Shown: positions 1 through 10,479, numbered from the stretch's first letter. The stretch: DNA of 64,000 bases from Tritrichomonas musculus (GCA_039105265.1 JAPFFF010000009.1:3534001-3598000); one strand, 5' to 3'. The notes: a model not told the origin generated them from the letters alone. Made by a program: numbers and translations.

Positions 1-684
1 GTCTTGCTGATCATTAATATCTATTTGTTGTTGATATTGATAAGATGGATGAGCAGTTGCTTGGATGTTTGGATCGGATTGTATGTCTTGTACTCCATTT
101 TTCGGATAATTTTGGTCGTTTTCATTTATATTTTGCTCATTTATATTTTCATTATCAATAGGAATAATACCTTGTATGCTATTCTTTCTATGGTATCCTG
201 CATATTTTGGTAATTCAGGAGGCTTTGTAAATTCATTATCCCTAGAATGCTGTCTTTTATTATGTTTTTTAGGACTTCGAAAAGAATTAATATTCTCTCT
301 CCTTTCAGTGTTTTTCCTTCTATCATCTTGCTGTGTTACAAATATATTTTGTACTTGATCGTTACCATAATCAAATGGATGTTGATTCAAATTTTCGTTT
401 AATTGATTGTCTCTTTTAGTATTATTTGTTAAAAATTGTTCAATATCTTGAAATTGGCCATTTGGATTTTGATAATTAATTATAGCTTCTGGTTGAGATC
501 GATATTCATCAATTCGAAATTTATTAATATTTCCATGCTCTGAGTAATTTATTTTTGATCCTGGATTTGGGTATGTTAAACTTTGTTCATCATATTGTCC
601 CTGAGGAAAATAATTATGAGTGCCATTATTCTGAATCTGGTCGGATTCATTTGAATTTGGTATATTCCCTACTTGTTTATACAT
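1..684 (-). CDS. Q/N-rich low-complexity protein, C-terminus beyond the window
   Basis: This open frame reads on the minus strand from ATG at 684-682 and is still open at base 1, giving at least 228 residues. In-frame TAA at 723-721 lies upstream with no other ATG between, which fixes the start. The protein is rich in Asn, Gln, Asp and Ile, with a short basic patch (FRSPKNHNKRQHSRDNE) near the middle, and looks disordered. I see no catalytic motif, signal peptide or membrane segment. It lies 253 bp downstream of ARPC1 on the same strand. The family is not recognised; comparable Q/N-rich proteins in protists are often regulatory or scaffolding, but that is only a guess. Confidence 0.6.
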   Translation of the reverse strand, partial: MYKQVGNIPNSNESDQIQNNGTHNYFPQGQYDEQSLTYPNPGSKINYSEHGNINKFRIDEYRSQPEAIINYQNPNGQFQDIEQFLTNNTKRDNQLNENLNQHPFDYGNDQVQNIFVTQQDDRRKNTERRENINSFRSPKKHNKRQHSRDNEFTKPPELPKYAGYHRKNSIQGIIPIDNENINEQNINENDQNYPKNGVQDIQSDPNIQATAHPSYQYQQQIDINDQQD

Positions 685-937
685 TTCTCTTAATAATCTA
701 TATTTTAATGTATAAACGAATTAAAAAATTTTCAAAAAAATTGAATTTCTGAATCCAAAAATTTTTATTGCTATTCAGAAAATTCTATCATTCCCTCCAG
801 CCAGGCTTTTAGCAAAGCAACTTACTTAAATAGTTTATCGAAGTGCACTTTTGTTTTAAAATGAAGCTATATCTCATATAAAAAAAAATAAAATACGAAA
901 AATAATTTTTTATGGGTTCAAATTCTGGTTTAATTAA

Positions 938-2017
938 TTAAAATTTGAAATGTTCCTTAATGGCACTAATTGGCCAAATACCAATCTTTCCATCGTTGGC
1001 GCATGTTGTAATATTATCTCCTGTTTTACGAACTCCAACTATGATATTATTATGTAACGTCTCGACCTTAGTAACTTTTGGACCACCAAACATAGCTTTC
1101 TTTGCAGCAAGTCCGCCACCACCGCCGGCTTTGGCTTTTTCGCGTACTCCTTCAACATCAATAAATCCTTTATCTTCCCACTTATCACCTGATAAAACGA
1201 ATAGACGTGGTTGGCAATCAAACCCACCACCAATCAATGCGTTATCGCTGATGAAGCAGAGTGATAATAATGGAAGGCCACTAATATTGAATTGATTTTT
1301 CTTGTCTTTTTCGTTGAGTGGAAGACTATCGGATTTAATGAATTTGATAAATGCATCTTGAGATGTATATACAATCCAATTTCCAGATGGAGAAACTGTG
1401 CATGCATTTACCCATCCTTGTGCTGAAAATTCATGAAGGCAAAAGTTGATAGTCTTCTTTCCTTTTTTATCTAATTCAATCTTTCCGTTTTCTTCATCGA
1501 TAGTATAAAAGCCAAAGTGACGATCAGTTGCTGCGCAAATGATATGTACGTTGTCTGGCATAAATTCGACATTGAGAGATGTTGGGTGCCCATTAGAAAT
1601 GTTGTATGATTGCCACCAATTTTGTTTTTGATCATAAGTGCAAACACGGAACTTGTTATGTCCTGTTGCAACTGTAAACTTTTTGCCATCAGGTGACCAC
1701 CTAACATATGTAGCTGCACGATTAAGTTTCAAAAGAACCATATTTTTTTTCCAAACTTTAGTTTTTTCGTCCAATTCCCAAACGTATGCGTTACGGTCAT
1801 GAGAGCAAGTAACAAGTTGGCCTGTAACATAGTTCCAATCGCAGCTACTGATAACTTGGGTGTGTTCTGATAAAGTATAAATTAATTTTGCATCTCTTCC
1901 CTTAACTTCATAAATAAGTAGATCGCATGTGTTTGGACAAAGAGCAAGTTGGGTTCCATCTTTATTCCAGCAATGGCACGTGATTGGTGAATCAACAAGA
2001 TCAAGAGCGTAAGCCAT
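938..2017 (-). CDS. ARPC1: Arp2/3 complex subunit 1 (p41-ARC, WD40 protein)
   Basis: A 359-residue WD40 propeller, the usual length for ARPC1. Visible family signatures are HTQVISSCDW (52-61), DRNAYVW (74-80), LNRAATYVRWSP (98-109), the WW pair at 134-135, a GWVNACTVSPSGNWIVYTSQD blade near the middle, LPLLSLCFISDNALIGGGFD, and the C-terminal ETLHNNI...ANDGKIGIW blade that fits the human ETLHQNSI...GIDGAMTIWD region. The complex nucleates branched actin filaments, and ARPC1 contacts the mother filament and activators. A Gly/Ala/Lys-rich insert (AGGGGGLAAKKAMFGG) sits where the exposed loop with the activator-binding helix lies in animal ARPC1. The gene is intronless, and ATG at 2017 gives a complete N-terminus. 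The identification is secure. Confidence 0.95.
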   Translation of the reverse strand: MAYALDLVDSPITCHCWNKDGTQLALCPNTCDLLIYEVKGRDAKLIYTLSEHTQVISSCDWNYVTGQLVTCSHDRNAYVWELDEKTKVWKKNMVLLKLNRAATYVRWSPDGKKFTVATGHNKFRVCTYDQKQNWWQSYNISNGHPTSLNVEFMPDNVHIICAATDRHFGFYTIDEENGKIELDKKGKKTINFCLHEFSAQGWVNACTVSPSGNWIVYTSQDAFIKFIKSDSLPLNEKDKKNQFNISGLPLLSLCFISDNALIGGGFDCQPRLFVLSGDKWEDKGFIDVEGVREKAKAGGGGGLAAKKAMFGGPKVTKVETLHNNIIVGVRKTGDNITTCANDGKIGIWPISAIKEHFKF

Positions 2018-2874
2018 TTAAATTAATATTATAAATCAATATATCTATAGTTTATATCGGTTGGTGAACTTTTTCAAATAAACTGAGGACAAAAATTCAT
2101 GTGTAGTAATATATAATACCAATTGATTTTTTGTTGAAAATTTATTTAAAATTTCTATTTTAAAAAAAAAATAAATTGGAAATTATTATAATGTTTTAAA
2201 TTTGGTTTGTGACGGTTGATTTTTACAAAACAATAAAAACTTTTTCAAGTTGATGAAATTTGAAAGATGATGTTTTGAACCAGTTTTTTTTGATTTGCAA
2301 ATATACTTGTTTTTATATAAAAATGAATTAATACCAAGGGAAAACTTTTCCATATGTAAATCATCATTATTGTTTGAATCCTTTATTGACACTGAATCAG
2401 TAAGATCAAATTTATAATATTCTATATGTAATTTTTAGATTAACATAAAAGAAAAAAGTTATCTCTTAAAAGTCTACCTTAAATTGTTAAAGAATCATTA
2501 AAAATCATTAGAAATATCATAAAAATATTTGATATATCTAATTATGAAAGTATTTATAATCATTATTTTAAAACCATTAATTTCATGCAATAGAATTATA
2601 ATAAAAAATCATTTTTTAATTTTTAATTTATGATGATATATGCAAAATATCTTTTTGAATATATTCAAAAGTTTTTTTTTTTGCCTTTGTTGTTATCTTG
2701 AGGAAAATTGTGTATAATGATTAAATAAATTCAGTCTTATTGGATATGAGCCATAATAAATTCCGTTTTATTAAATTATATTATAAGAGAAGGCTTCAAT
2801 ATATAAATAATGTCAAAATTAAGAATAAAAAAAAATTTGTCGTAACATTTTTGATTAATATCAGTGAAAGCAAG
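2018..2874. other. Intergenic region, no gene supported
   Basis: This AT-rich spacer separates the divergent ARPC1 and the plus-strand gene starting at 2875, so both promoters should lie here. A 68-codon minus-strand frame at 2186-2392 has no recognisable features. I see no repeats or RNA genes. Confidence 0.5.
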
Positions 2875-5304
2875 ATGGATAAAATACCAACAACATTTGA
2901 AGAATACAAGAAAGAAATGAAAAATCATTGGGAAGAAGAAATAATAAGTCCAGGTCAACAGCATAAAAAATTTGTTGATTTTTTTAAAAATCAACTTAAT
3001 GATTATACCATTAATTGCTTGTTCCTAGAGCTAAGTGATTTACAAATTTATCTCTCAGAACAAATTAAAGAAAATAATTTTAATTTTAATGAATTTTTCC
3101 AAAAAAATAATCAAAAAGTTTCCAATATTAATAATTTCCCTTTTGTTTATCCTTTTCAAGATGGTAGTTATATTTTAAAAAATAGTTACAGGCCGTCGTT
3201 CATCAAATCAGATATTCAGCTGCTCATTAAAACTGCTGCTCCTAAAGTCAATTTGGTTGATTTCATTAAAAGTAATCCCCATTTTGGATACTATTTCTGG
3301 AATGTTACTTTTCCAAACATATTTTGTGGATTTATATCTCATGAATATTGTAAAAAAGCGGTAAAATTCTTAAATTTATTTGAAAACGAAAGAGAACTTT
3401 ATTTAGAAGGAGTTGCTTCATTTATCAACCATAATTATTATTTCCAGGATTCTTTTCTAAAGTCATTCTTTCTAAATTCACAAAATGAACCTGAAAATGA
3501 AAATGCTATTTTTGAAGACATTCAAGCAGCTCTCAAGAAAGCTGTACAAAGATTGACCATTCAGCAGCTCGATATTCTTGAAAAGATAATCGATAACTAC
3601 CCAGAAGAAGCCAGAACTTTATTCCTAAATGATATCATAATTCGTAGTATTAAATTATGGGAATATTCGCCTTTATGTTCCCCTTTAAAAATTTTTTCTG
3701 AAAAGAAAGGAAAAAATAAACTGATATCTGATTTGCAAGAACAATTTGCCAATAATGAAAAGGAACTCGATAAATTTTTAGTGCCAATTTTCGAATCCAT
3801 TAAAAGTAAAGTCACTTTCAATGATATTCATCTTAAAAGGTTGATTTTTAATGACTCGCATGAGTTTACTATTACTTTTCTTGATATTTTGATTATTACA
3901 AAAGTTGTTGCAAATGACGAGCACACAAAAACTTTTGCAAAATTTTTAAATAACTTCAATAACCGCTATTTTCTAACGAAGGCTTATCGCTATATTCAAG
4001 TTCAAACGAATTTTAAAAAAAATTTCGATCTTCTTCCCAAAATAAAAAGGCCTGATTTTGACCTTAATCTTATTGAATCTTGGAAAAAGTATAAAATTTT
4101 ATGTCAGCAACACAACAAAAATCCTCTTAAGGTTTTTTATGATGAATCTGAGTATCAATCATTCAATGAGCAAAACCCACAACTTGCTCATGTTGGTATT
4201 GCTTTGTCTTATTATGATTGGTATGCTTCTAATGAAACAGGAAAAGTTTTAAAGATGGAATCAAGTGCTTTAATTCCACTCAAATCAATAAATAATGCTC
4301 AATTAAACTTTTTTGAAATTTTCTCTCACCGAATTGCATTACTTCATCCAATGCAAAATGGAAATTTCCTCGATAATATAAAAGATCTTTATATAAATTC
4401 GTTCAAAGCATTGTTTTCTAAATACCTGATTAATCTTTTCAAATCGAATCTTCCCAACTCATCGTTAATTAATGACTACAAAAAGAAACTGGTAAAAGAA
4501 AAAAGGGAATCAAATAAGAAAAAAATAGAGAGAAAAATAAATGATCTTATAAAAGAATCAAATGATCTTTTTATTAGTGTACTCACGGAGTCAGAAAATG
4601 AAACTTCACAAAGAATGAAAAATAACTTTGATTATCTCTTTAACCATAAGGATAGTGTAGAAAGAATTTCGGAAGATTTTCAAACGGAATTGCGTAGATT
4701 CCATGCTGAATATCTTCACTCTAATTCTAATACTTGTGTAGGTACATCTAATAAGAAATCTTTTATTCTGCTTTTAAAGTATCTTAAATATTTCACAAGA
4801 GCTTATTTAATTATTGCTTATGACGAAAAACAAATGGATACTAAAGCTCCAAACAAATGTGAAATACCCAAATCTAATGATGATATGGTTGATTCTTTCG
4901 ATATGTATTCTGCTTCAGGAATTTTTAATTATATAAATCTTTTAATGCTAGCATATGACAAAGAAGATTTCCAAAAAACAAATAAAGCAGCGATTGGCCA
5001 AATTTTTGCTGCTGTTCCTGTTCTGATAAAATATTTCAGTCCCTTCGTTGTTGGTTCCAATGCATTGTCTTTTTGTATTCGTAATAATATTGATGAGCCA
5101 AAAGATATTATAATGCTAATTTTAAGATATACTTTCGATTATAATGAAGAAGTGACTCCAGAAGATAGGATAAACCAACTCCGTCTTTTATTATTCACTG
5201 CTTACAACGTTCTTATCTCTTTTAACGACTCTATTCCTTTCTTTTCCCAACTTCGTCAAGAATTTGAATTTTTAAACCAATATCTTTTCATTACTAATCA
5301 ATAA
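2875..5304 (+). CDS. Unrecognised 809-residue helical protein
   Basis: I place the start at ATG 2875 (MDKIPTTFEEYKKEMKNHW). The frame is open from 2740, but the 45 extra residues are basic, low-complexity and AT-driven. The protein is almost entirely predicted helix, with a charged coiled-coil-like stretch (KKLVKEKRESNKKKIERKINDL) around residues 535-560. The C-terminal 150 residues (NYINLLMLAY...AAVPVLIKYF...RINQLRLLLFTAYNVL) form a hydrophobic helical domain. Its helical layout could suit a VPS9- or GAP-type small-GTPase regulator, but no diagnostic motif is visible, so this is weak. There is no signal peptide or membrane segment. The next gene starts about 1 kb downstream on the same strand. 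Confidence 0.75.
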   Translation: MDKIPTTFEEYKKEMKNHWEEEIISPGQQHKKFVDFFKNQLNDYTINCLFLELSDLQIYLSEQIKENNFNFNEFFQKNNQKVSNINNFPFVYPFQDGSYILKNSYRPSFIKSDIQLLIKTAAPKVNLVDFIKSNPHFGYYFWNVTFPNIFCGFISHEYCKKAVKFLNLFENERELYLEGVASFINHNYYFQDSFLKSFFLNSQNEPENENAIFEDIQAALKKAVQRLTIQQLDILEKIIDNYPEEARTLFLNDIIIRSIKLWEYSPLCSPLKIFSEKKGKNKLISDLQEQFANNEKELDKFLVPIFESIKSKVTFNDIHLKRLIFNDSHEFTITFLDILIITKVVANDEHTKTFAKFLNNFNNRYFLTKAYRYIQVQTNFKKNFDLLPKIKRPDFDLNLIESWKKYKILCQQHNKNPLKVFYDESEYQSFNEQNPQLAHVGIALSYYDWYASNETGKVLKMESSALIPLKSINNAQLNFFEIFSHRIALLHPMQNGNFLDNIKDLYINSFKALFSKYLINLFKSNLPNSSLINDYKKKLVKEKRESNKKKIERKINDLIKESNDLFISVLTESENETSQRMKNNFDYLFNHKDSVERISEDFQTELRRFHAEYLHSNSNTCVGTSNKKSFILLLKYLKYFTRAYLIIAYDEKQMDTKAPNKCEIPKSNDDMVDSFDMYSASGIFNYINLLMLAYDKEDFQKTNKAAIGQIFAAVPVLIKYFSPFVVGSNALSFCIRNNIDEPKDIIMLILRYTFDYNEEVTPEDRINQLRLLLFTAYNVLISFNDSIPFFSQLRQEFEFLNQYLFITNQ

Positions 5305-6324
5305 GCCCAAACAAAATAAACATTAAAGAAATTTTAACATTTATTAATATTTTGATTTAAAATAATTTTAAAAAATAATATATATCTGGCACCAAAATTT
5401 GAGCTTTTTCATGGAATCGCAAATGAATTTAGCATAAAAATGAATAAAGGGTTCGATTAAAAAAAATAGGTATCATAAAAAAATTATTGAATTATTCATA
5501 AGTAGAGCAATGTTCTTTTACTCTGAAAAATATTAAAAATCAAAAAATTAAAGCTCTTTAATTATAGTTAATTGTAAGTAAAATGGAAACTTTGTTATTT
5601 AGATGTGGGGGAGCCAAAAATAACGTATTTTATATTTAAAAAAATACCAATTTTAACAGTATAAAAAAAGATTTATTTCTTGTTATTGGAAGAATAAGTA
5701 TGAAAACTTATTTTATTTTATTTAATCCGTATATCTTATGCCTAACTTGATTAAATATGAAGTTTTTATTTATCATTAAAATATATTTATCTCGATATAA
5801 AAATAAGTTATAATAAAAATTATAATATATTTATTATATAAAAACAATTATAAAAATTATTATTTCTTCAAATACTATTATTAATAATTTTTAAATGAAA
5901 AAAATTATAGATAAATATTACATGTGTAATGATTTACGAAATTCTTCTCAAAGATAAAAGAAAATCTAGTTTTGACGAATCAAATAAAAAAAGTAATATT
6001 TAAATAAAATAATATTAAAATATAACAAATAAAACGCTGGCCAATTCCAAACTAAGAACAAATTAACTATTATAATTGTTTTTCTGACCATATAGCACCA
6101 GAATTTTTTTTTATTTTTTGATTTTGGAATGCGCCAGTCCAATCATCTTGAAACTTTGTGATTTAATTTACCATATATATATAAGAATTTATATTATAAT
6201 TTTGAACTGATTTAAAAAAAAATTTTGCTCCCCCACCTCTTGTTATTTCAACAAAAAGTTGAATAGAATTATAAACGAACACATAATTAATATTTTTATC
6301 CAATTTTCTTTATTATATTTTCAA
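5305..6324. other. Intergenic region, no gene supported
   Basis: About 1 kb of strongly AT-rich DNA with poly-A/T runs and no coding frame of note. Nothing repetitive was seen. Confidence 0.5.
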
Positions 6325-7614
6325 ATGAACGCTTATATTAAAACAGTTGAAGCATTAGGGTACGCTGATGTCGCTAACGAAATGGCAAATATTATATCTC
6401 CTCCTGAGATTAATATTAAAAATACAATTCCCATCTTTTTTTGCAATAATCTCCAGCAAGTAACAAAAAATATATATGTAAGTTGGTTTGGTCAGAAAAG
6501 ACGAGATGATTTTACTCATACTATTTTTCATGAAGCTGATATAGAAAAAATTTCAAATGCCCTTAAGAATGAAAATCCATTATTTGATCAAAAAATATTT
6601 GACAAATTATCGCAAGATTATCAACCGCCCAAAAATCAGATTTTTAAACCAGAATTTCTCAAATATTTTGTTGATAAGGAGAATCACTTTTTAACTTCTA
6701 AATATTTCGATTTTATTACAAAAGTGATGAGGATTCAATTAGCTCTTTTATCAATATATAACATTGATCTAACATATGAAAATATTCTTACCGAGGAAGA
6801 TCTAAAAACATTTATAGAGCTCTTTACAAAAAGAAATAATTATCTTGAGCAAGAATTTCGTAAAGAGTCAAATAAAGAATTTCTCGAGTATTATCTCGAG
6901 ATTGTCGCCCACCATTTTATATTTACTCTTTCATCATTCCAAAATGTCAAAATTGAAATACCAAAATTAATCAAATCCCCTATTTTTTTCCAGTTTATTT
7001 TTGTTGACCAATTAAGTAATAGCCCATTTACAATTAGAAATGCACTCAAAGTTTATGACGCATGCACAAGACTAATTACTACTGATTCTCCCTTCTTAAG
7101 TGAAGCAAAAATTAAGCGTTTTGCTCCATGCTGTTTTACCAATGCGTTTACCAAAAGGCTTTTTGAAGTCATTCAAGCTGATTCAGATTGTTATATTGAT
7201 TTTACTGTTTTTTTACAAATTTACTACTCACTTAACTATATAAATTCTAGGCCTGGAACCCAATTCTTTTTCCAAGTTGTTGATCTTGATTCAGATGGTT
7301 ATATTTCTCGTACAGACATTTTATACTTCTATAAAGGAATTACATTTGAGACCAAAATAGAAGATGATTTTGATAGTTTTTTGTCAAAATTATTAGATAT
7401 CATTGGTTGTAAAGAAGAAAATGTAACAGAAGAAGTTTTGTTTCATTCTCAAAATCAAGACTTATTCTTTAAATTACTAATTGACATGAAAACATTTAGT
7501 AAATGGGAAAATCAAAATAGTGAAGAAGAGGAAGAAGAAGACAAAATTAGTTATTTTGATGATGATGTAGATTTGCTGATAGAAGATGATAATAAATGTG
7601 TTTATTCAAGTTAA
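6325..7614 (+). CDS. PP2A regulatory subunit B''-like EF-hand protein
   Basis: A 429-residue protein counted from ATG 6325 (MNAYIKTVEALGY). The open frame extends 22 codons further upstream, but those codons are hydrophobic and AT-driven. The layout matches the PR72/PR70/TON2-type B'' subunits of protein phosphatase 2A: an early IPIFF motif, a helical middle with EF-hand-like folds, and a near-canonical EF hand around residues 320-332 (DLDSDGYISRTDI) followed by LYFYKGI. That last segment resembles the human LDLDNDGYLSMFDLNYFY signature. Such subunits direct the phosphatase to substrates, often at centrosomes and cytoskeleton, under calcium control. The acidic tail (SEEEEEEDKISYFDDDVD) is outside the family core. 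I am fairly confident of the family but not of the subclass. Confidence 0.75.
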   Translation: MNAYIKTVEALGYADVANEMANIISPPEINIKNTIPIFFCNNLQQVTKNIYVSWFGQKRRDDFTHTIFHEADIEKISNALKNENPLFDQKIFDKLSQDYQPPKNQIFKPEFLKYFVDKENHFLTSKYFDFITKVMRIQLALLSIYNIDLTYENILTEEDLKTFIELFTKRNNYLEQEFRKESNKEFLEYYLEIVAHHFIFTLSSFQNVKIEIPKLIKSPIFFQFIFVDQLSNSPFTIRNALKVYDACTRLITTDSPFLSEAKIKRFAPCCFTNAFTKRLFEVIQADSDCYIDFTVFLQIYYSLNYINSRPGTQFFFQVVDLDSDGYISRTDILYFYKGITFETKIEDDFDSFLSKLLDIIGCKEENVTEEVLFHSQNQDLFFKLLIDMKTFSKWENQNSEEEEEEDKISYFDDDVDLLIEDDNKCVYSS

Positions 7615-7731
7615 AATCTTTAAATAATAAACAATTGTGATTTTAAAATAATTGTTGTCAAAAATTCAATGTTTTTTTGAAAGAGCCTTTGAAAAAAAAT
7701 TTTCATTACAACTTTTTGATATAACAATATA

Positions 7732-9264
7732 ATGAGCTCTTCAAATCCTCAATCAACAAATAAAAATGATGGAAACGATAACCCGGATGATGATATTCCA
7801 ACAATCCCAACAATATCAAGTTCTGCTTCTATTGCAGCTAAAATCAATGAGCAAATTGGTCAAGATTCTCTTTCACCAAACTATACGAGCCCAGAGCAAG
7901 TTCCGGAAATTGTCAATTCACTGCATGATTATTTTGATACTGGTGTTTCATATTCTTTTCAGTGGCGTAAAGACCAATTAAATGGTCTCATGAACATTCT
8001 TTTGAAACATGAGCAACATTGGGTCGATGCAATGAATCAAGATATGGGAACTCACTTTTTTGAAGCGCGTTTAATGATTAAAAACATCATCTCAGAAATC
8101 AAAGATACCCTTGACCATTTTGAGAAATGGCTCAAGCCTGAAAAACGATCAAATCCCTGGGCATTATCTCCAGGAAAGACATATGTTACTCCAGAACCAT
8201 ATGGTGTGGTTTGCGACTTTATTCCATACAATTATCCCATGTATTTAGGATTTTCAACGCTTATACCAATCCTTGCAGCTGGAAATGTTTGCTTGTTTAA
8301 GCCATCTTCCAACACTCCTGCGTGTGCTGCTCTATACCAGCGATTGTTCCCTCGTTTTCTTGATCCAAAAGGTGTTATCGTAGTTTGTGGTCCATCATCA
8401 ATATGTGACATAATTTTACAACAAAGATTTGATTTCATTTTTTATACTGGATCACCTCGTATCGGGAAATCAGTAATGGCAGCAGCATCAAAATACTTGA
8501 CTCCTGTCATTCTTGAACTTGGTGGGAAATCTCCTGTTTATTTTGATTGTGATTCTAACATTCAAAAATGTACAAAACGACTTGTATGGGGCAAAGTATT
8601 TAATGGTGGACAAACATGTGTTGCTCCTGATTATTGCTTAGTTCATACGAAGATATGGGATCAACTTATTTCATTAATTAAATCGACTATTCTTCAATTT
8701 TATGGAGAACAAAAATCAGCAAACGATAATGTTACAAGAATTATCAACAAACGCCATTATGAGCGTATTTGTAATGCAATCGATAATTCAGGAGGAGAAA
8801 TAATTGTAAATGGTTTTAGAAATCCTGAAACCAATTATATCGGGCCAACTGTTGTTATTAATCCTTCATTAGAGTCAGAGCTCATGACAGACGAAATTTT
8901 TGGCCCAGTTCTACCACTTGTTCGTGTTAATAGTGCAGAAGATGCAGTTAAATTCATCCGACAACGCGAAAAACCACTAGCTTGCTATGTAATGACTACG
9001 AATTCAAAAGTTAAGCAACTATTTACAGAGAAAACATCATCAGGAGCTCTTATGTTTAATGACACTGTGTTTCATGTATCATCTTCAAGTTCGCCTTTTG
9101 GTGGCGTTGGAAACTCTGGAATGGGACAATATCATGGAGATTTTGGTGTCAGATCCCTGAGTCACTTAAAGCCAGTAATTAACCATGAAACCACAATTGA
9201 TATGGAAAAGAGATATCCTCCATATTCAGAAGATCATCTAAACTCATTAATGAAATTTATTTAA
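7732..9264 (+). CDS. Aldehyde dehydrogenase, class 3-like
   Basis: A 510-residue NAD(P)-dependent aldehyde dehydrogenase that oxidises aldehydes to acids. Visible catalytic elements are the oxyanion Asn167 in PYNYP, a Lys in LFKPSS (190), the FYTGS nucleotide loop (238-242), the general base Glu262 in LELGGKSP, the nucleophile Cys296 in GGQTCVAPDY, EIFGPVLPLV, and a C-terminal PFGGVGNSGMGQYHG. The PYNYP form, compact core and GMGxYHG ending place it with class 3 (ALDH3) enzymes, which often act on fatty or aromatic aldehydes. The first ~55 residues form a Ser/Asn/Asp-rich extension without clear targeting character. There is no C-terminal membrane helix of the ALDH3A2 type, so it is probably cytosolic. 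It stands alone, just left of the transposon island. A ~35-bp segment of its 3' flank is directly duplicated (9267-9302 and 9321-9358). Confidence 0.93.
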   Translation: MSSSNPQSTNKNDGNDNPDDDIPTIPTISSSASIAAKINEQIGQDSLSPNYTSPEQVPEIVNSLHDYFDTGVSYSFQWRKDQLNGLMNILLKHEQHWVDAMNQDMGTHFFEARLMIKNIISEIKDTLDHFEKWLKPEKRSNPWALSPGKTYVTPEPYGVVCDFIPYNYPMYLGFSTLIPILAAGNVCLFKPSSNTPACAALYQRLFPRFLDPKGVIVVCGPSSICDIILQQRFDFIFYTGSPRIGKSVMAAASKYLTPVILELGGKSPVYFDCDSNIQKCTKRLVWGKVFNGGQTCVAPDYCLVHTKIWDQLISLIKSTILQFYGEQKSANDNVTRIINKRHYERICNAIDNSGGEIIVNGFRNPETNYIGPTVVINPSLESELMTDEIFGPVLPLVRVNSAEDAVKFIRQREKPLACYVMTTNSKVKQLFTEKTSSGALMFNDTVFHVSSSSSPFGGVGNSGMGQYHGDFGVRSLSHLKPVINHETTIDMEKRYPPYSEDHLNSLMKFI

Positions 9265-9454
9265 TGTGAAAAGCATTATTATATTTTCCATCTTTTTATT
9301 AATTTTTGCATGATCTTAAAATGAAAAGCATTATTATTATATTTTCCATCTTTTTATTTATTTAAGATAAATCTTAATATATAAATATAAAAAATAACCA
9401 TTTATCTTTTAATTGGATATTTTTTTATGACAAAAAAATAAGTTCTTTTAAATA

Positions 9455-9929
9455 GACTTGTTATTCTCCGATTCTCGAGATCGATAATTGATTGACTTTT
9501 TGATATCGATACATAAATATGCACAGATTCTCGAGATCGATTTCAGAGATCGAGAATTTTTTTTCTCAGCTTTTGATATCAGAATTTTCAATTAAACTTT
9601 TTGATAAATATATGATCGTATTTTAATCTCAAATATTTCATAAAAAAAAAATGTATTTTTTGATTTTAATCTTAAAATAAACATCAATGCATTATATAAT
9701 TTATTTTTAGATATAATAAAATCATAAATACCAATTATAAAAAAAGATAAATCTGTTTGAGATCTCGAGATCTCGGTAATTGATATCAAGTTTACTATTA
9801 TTTTCATATCACATTTCATATCAGATATCTTGATAATCGATAATCTCGATATCAGATTTTTAAACTGATAATCGAGTATCAGATGAAAAAAAGTGACTTT
9901 TTTGATATCGATTCTCAAAATAACAAGTC
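9455..9929. mobile_element. MITE of 475 bp with TA target site
   Basis: The ends are inverted copies beginning GACTTGTTATT, and TA dinucleotides flank both sides (9453-9454 and 9930-9931). This is the pattern left by Tc1/mariner/pogo-type transposition. The interior has no credible coding sequence. It is packed with short palindromes (TCTCGAGA, GATATC, ATCGAT) in both orientations, so the element could fold extensively. A minus-strand frame running through it (9592-10035) is a by-product of the palindromic sequence. It is probably a non-autonomous derivative whose partner transposase is not evident here. Confidence 0.65.
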
Positions 9930-10003
9930 TACTTTTAAATTTTTTTAAAAAAGTTTCAAAAAAAATCAATATAAGAAGTGAACCTGATGCATTATTAAGA
10001 AAA

Positions 10004-10309
10004 TCAGTCATTTGAAACTTCTTTGCTAGAATCAAGACTATTTATAGCATCATGAAATTCTTTATCCAGTGCTTCACTATTATATAAAGATTTCTGAGTA
10101 ATCAATGGATTGATCAATGTTGATAATTTTGACTCTTCTGTTTTCTCATATAACATTTTATATAATAAATCAATTGTTTTTTTTAAATTTTTTCTTAATA
10201 AAAATTGAGTAGGCTCATTTAATTCCTTGTTTGTAGCTGTTTGATTTCCCATATGTTCTTCTTGTCCATGTTTTAATTCATCTAACATCTGGATCAAATA
10301 TTCATTCAA
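10004..10309 (-). pseudogene. Short charged ORF, possibly a gene remnant
   Basis: A 101-codon minus-strand frame rich in Glu, Lys and Leu (DELKHGQEEHMGNQ, NLKKTIDLLYKMLYEK). Its composition is more protein-like than chance AT-rich frames here. It has no recognisable domain and sits between transposon relics. It could be a small real gene or the broken end of a larger one. Confidence 0.3.
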
Positions 10310-10382
10310 GAATAAATGATAAAATACTTTTCTTAGCTTACACTCCTATTTTTAAAAGCTTTTCTCAGAATAAATAATATAA

Positions 10383-10479
10383 CCTAGAATTAATTAGTCG
10401 GGAGTACGGTAGATACTTTTTCAGAATATAAACTATTTAAAAAGGGCTTATCGTACTCCAGACTTATTAATTCTAGTTT
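10383..10479. repeat. Foldback inverted repeat, about 97 bp
   Basis: Two arms of about 40 bp form a near-perfect palindrome around a short loop. The left arm begins CTAGAATTAATTAGTCGGGA; the right arm, read on the other strand, begins CTAGAATTAATAAGTCTGGA. There are 3 differences in the first 28 positions. The TA of CTAG at each end could be a target duplication, which would make this a miniature mobile element. A related sequence lies at 23716-23777. Confidence 0.55.

Noticed and set aside
945-1295. 116-codon plus-strand frame opposite ARPC1
   Set aside because: It is the antisense shadow of a securely identified gene.
2186-2392. 68-codon minus-strand frame
   Set aside because: Short, low complexity, in a promoter-type spacer, with no recognisable feature.
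2740-2874. 45-residue N-terminal extension of the unrecognised 809-residue protein
   Set aside because: It has an in-frame ATG but is basic and AT-driven, unlike the rest of the protein; ATG 2875 fits better. Transcript 5' ends would settle it.
9592-10035. 147-codon minus-strand frame
   Set aside because: It runs through the palindromic MITE and is hydrophobic and Ile/Phe-rich, as expected of AT-rich noncoding DNA.
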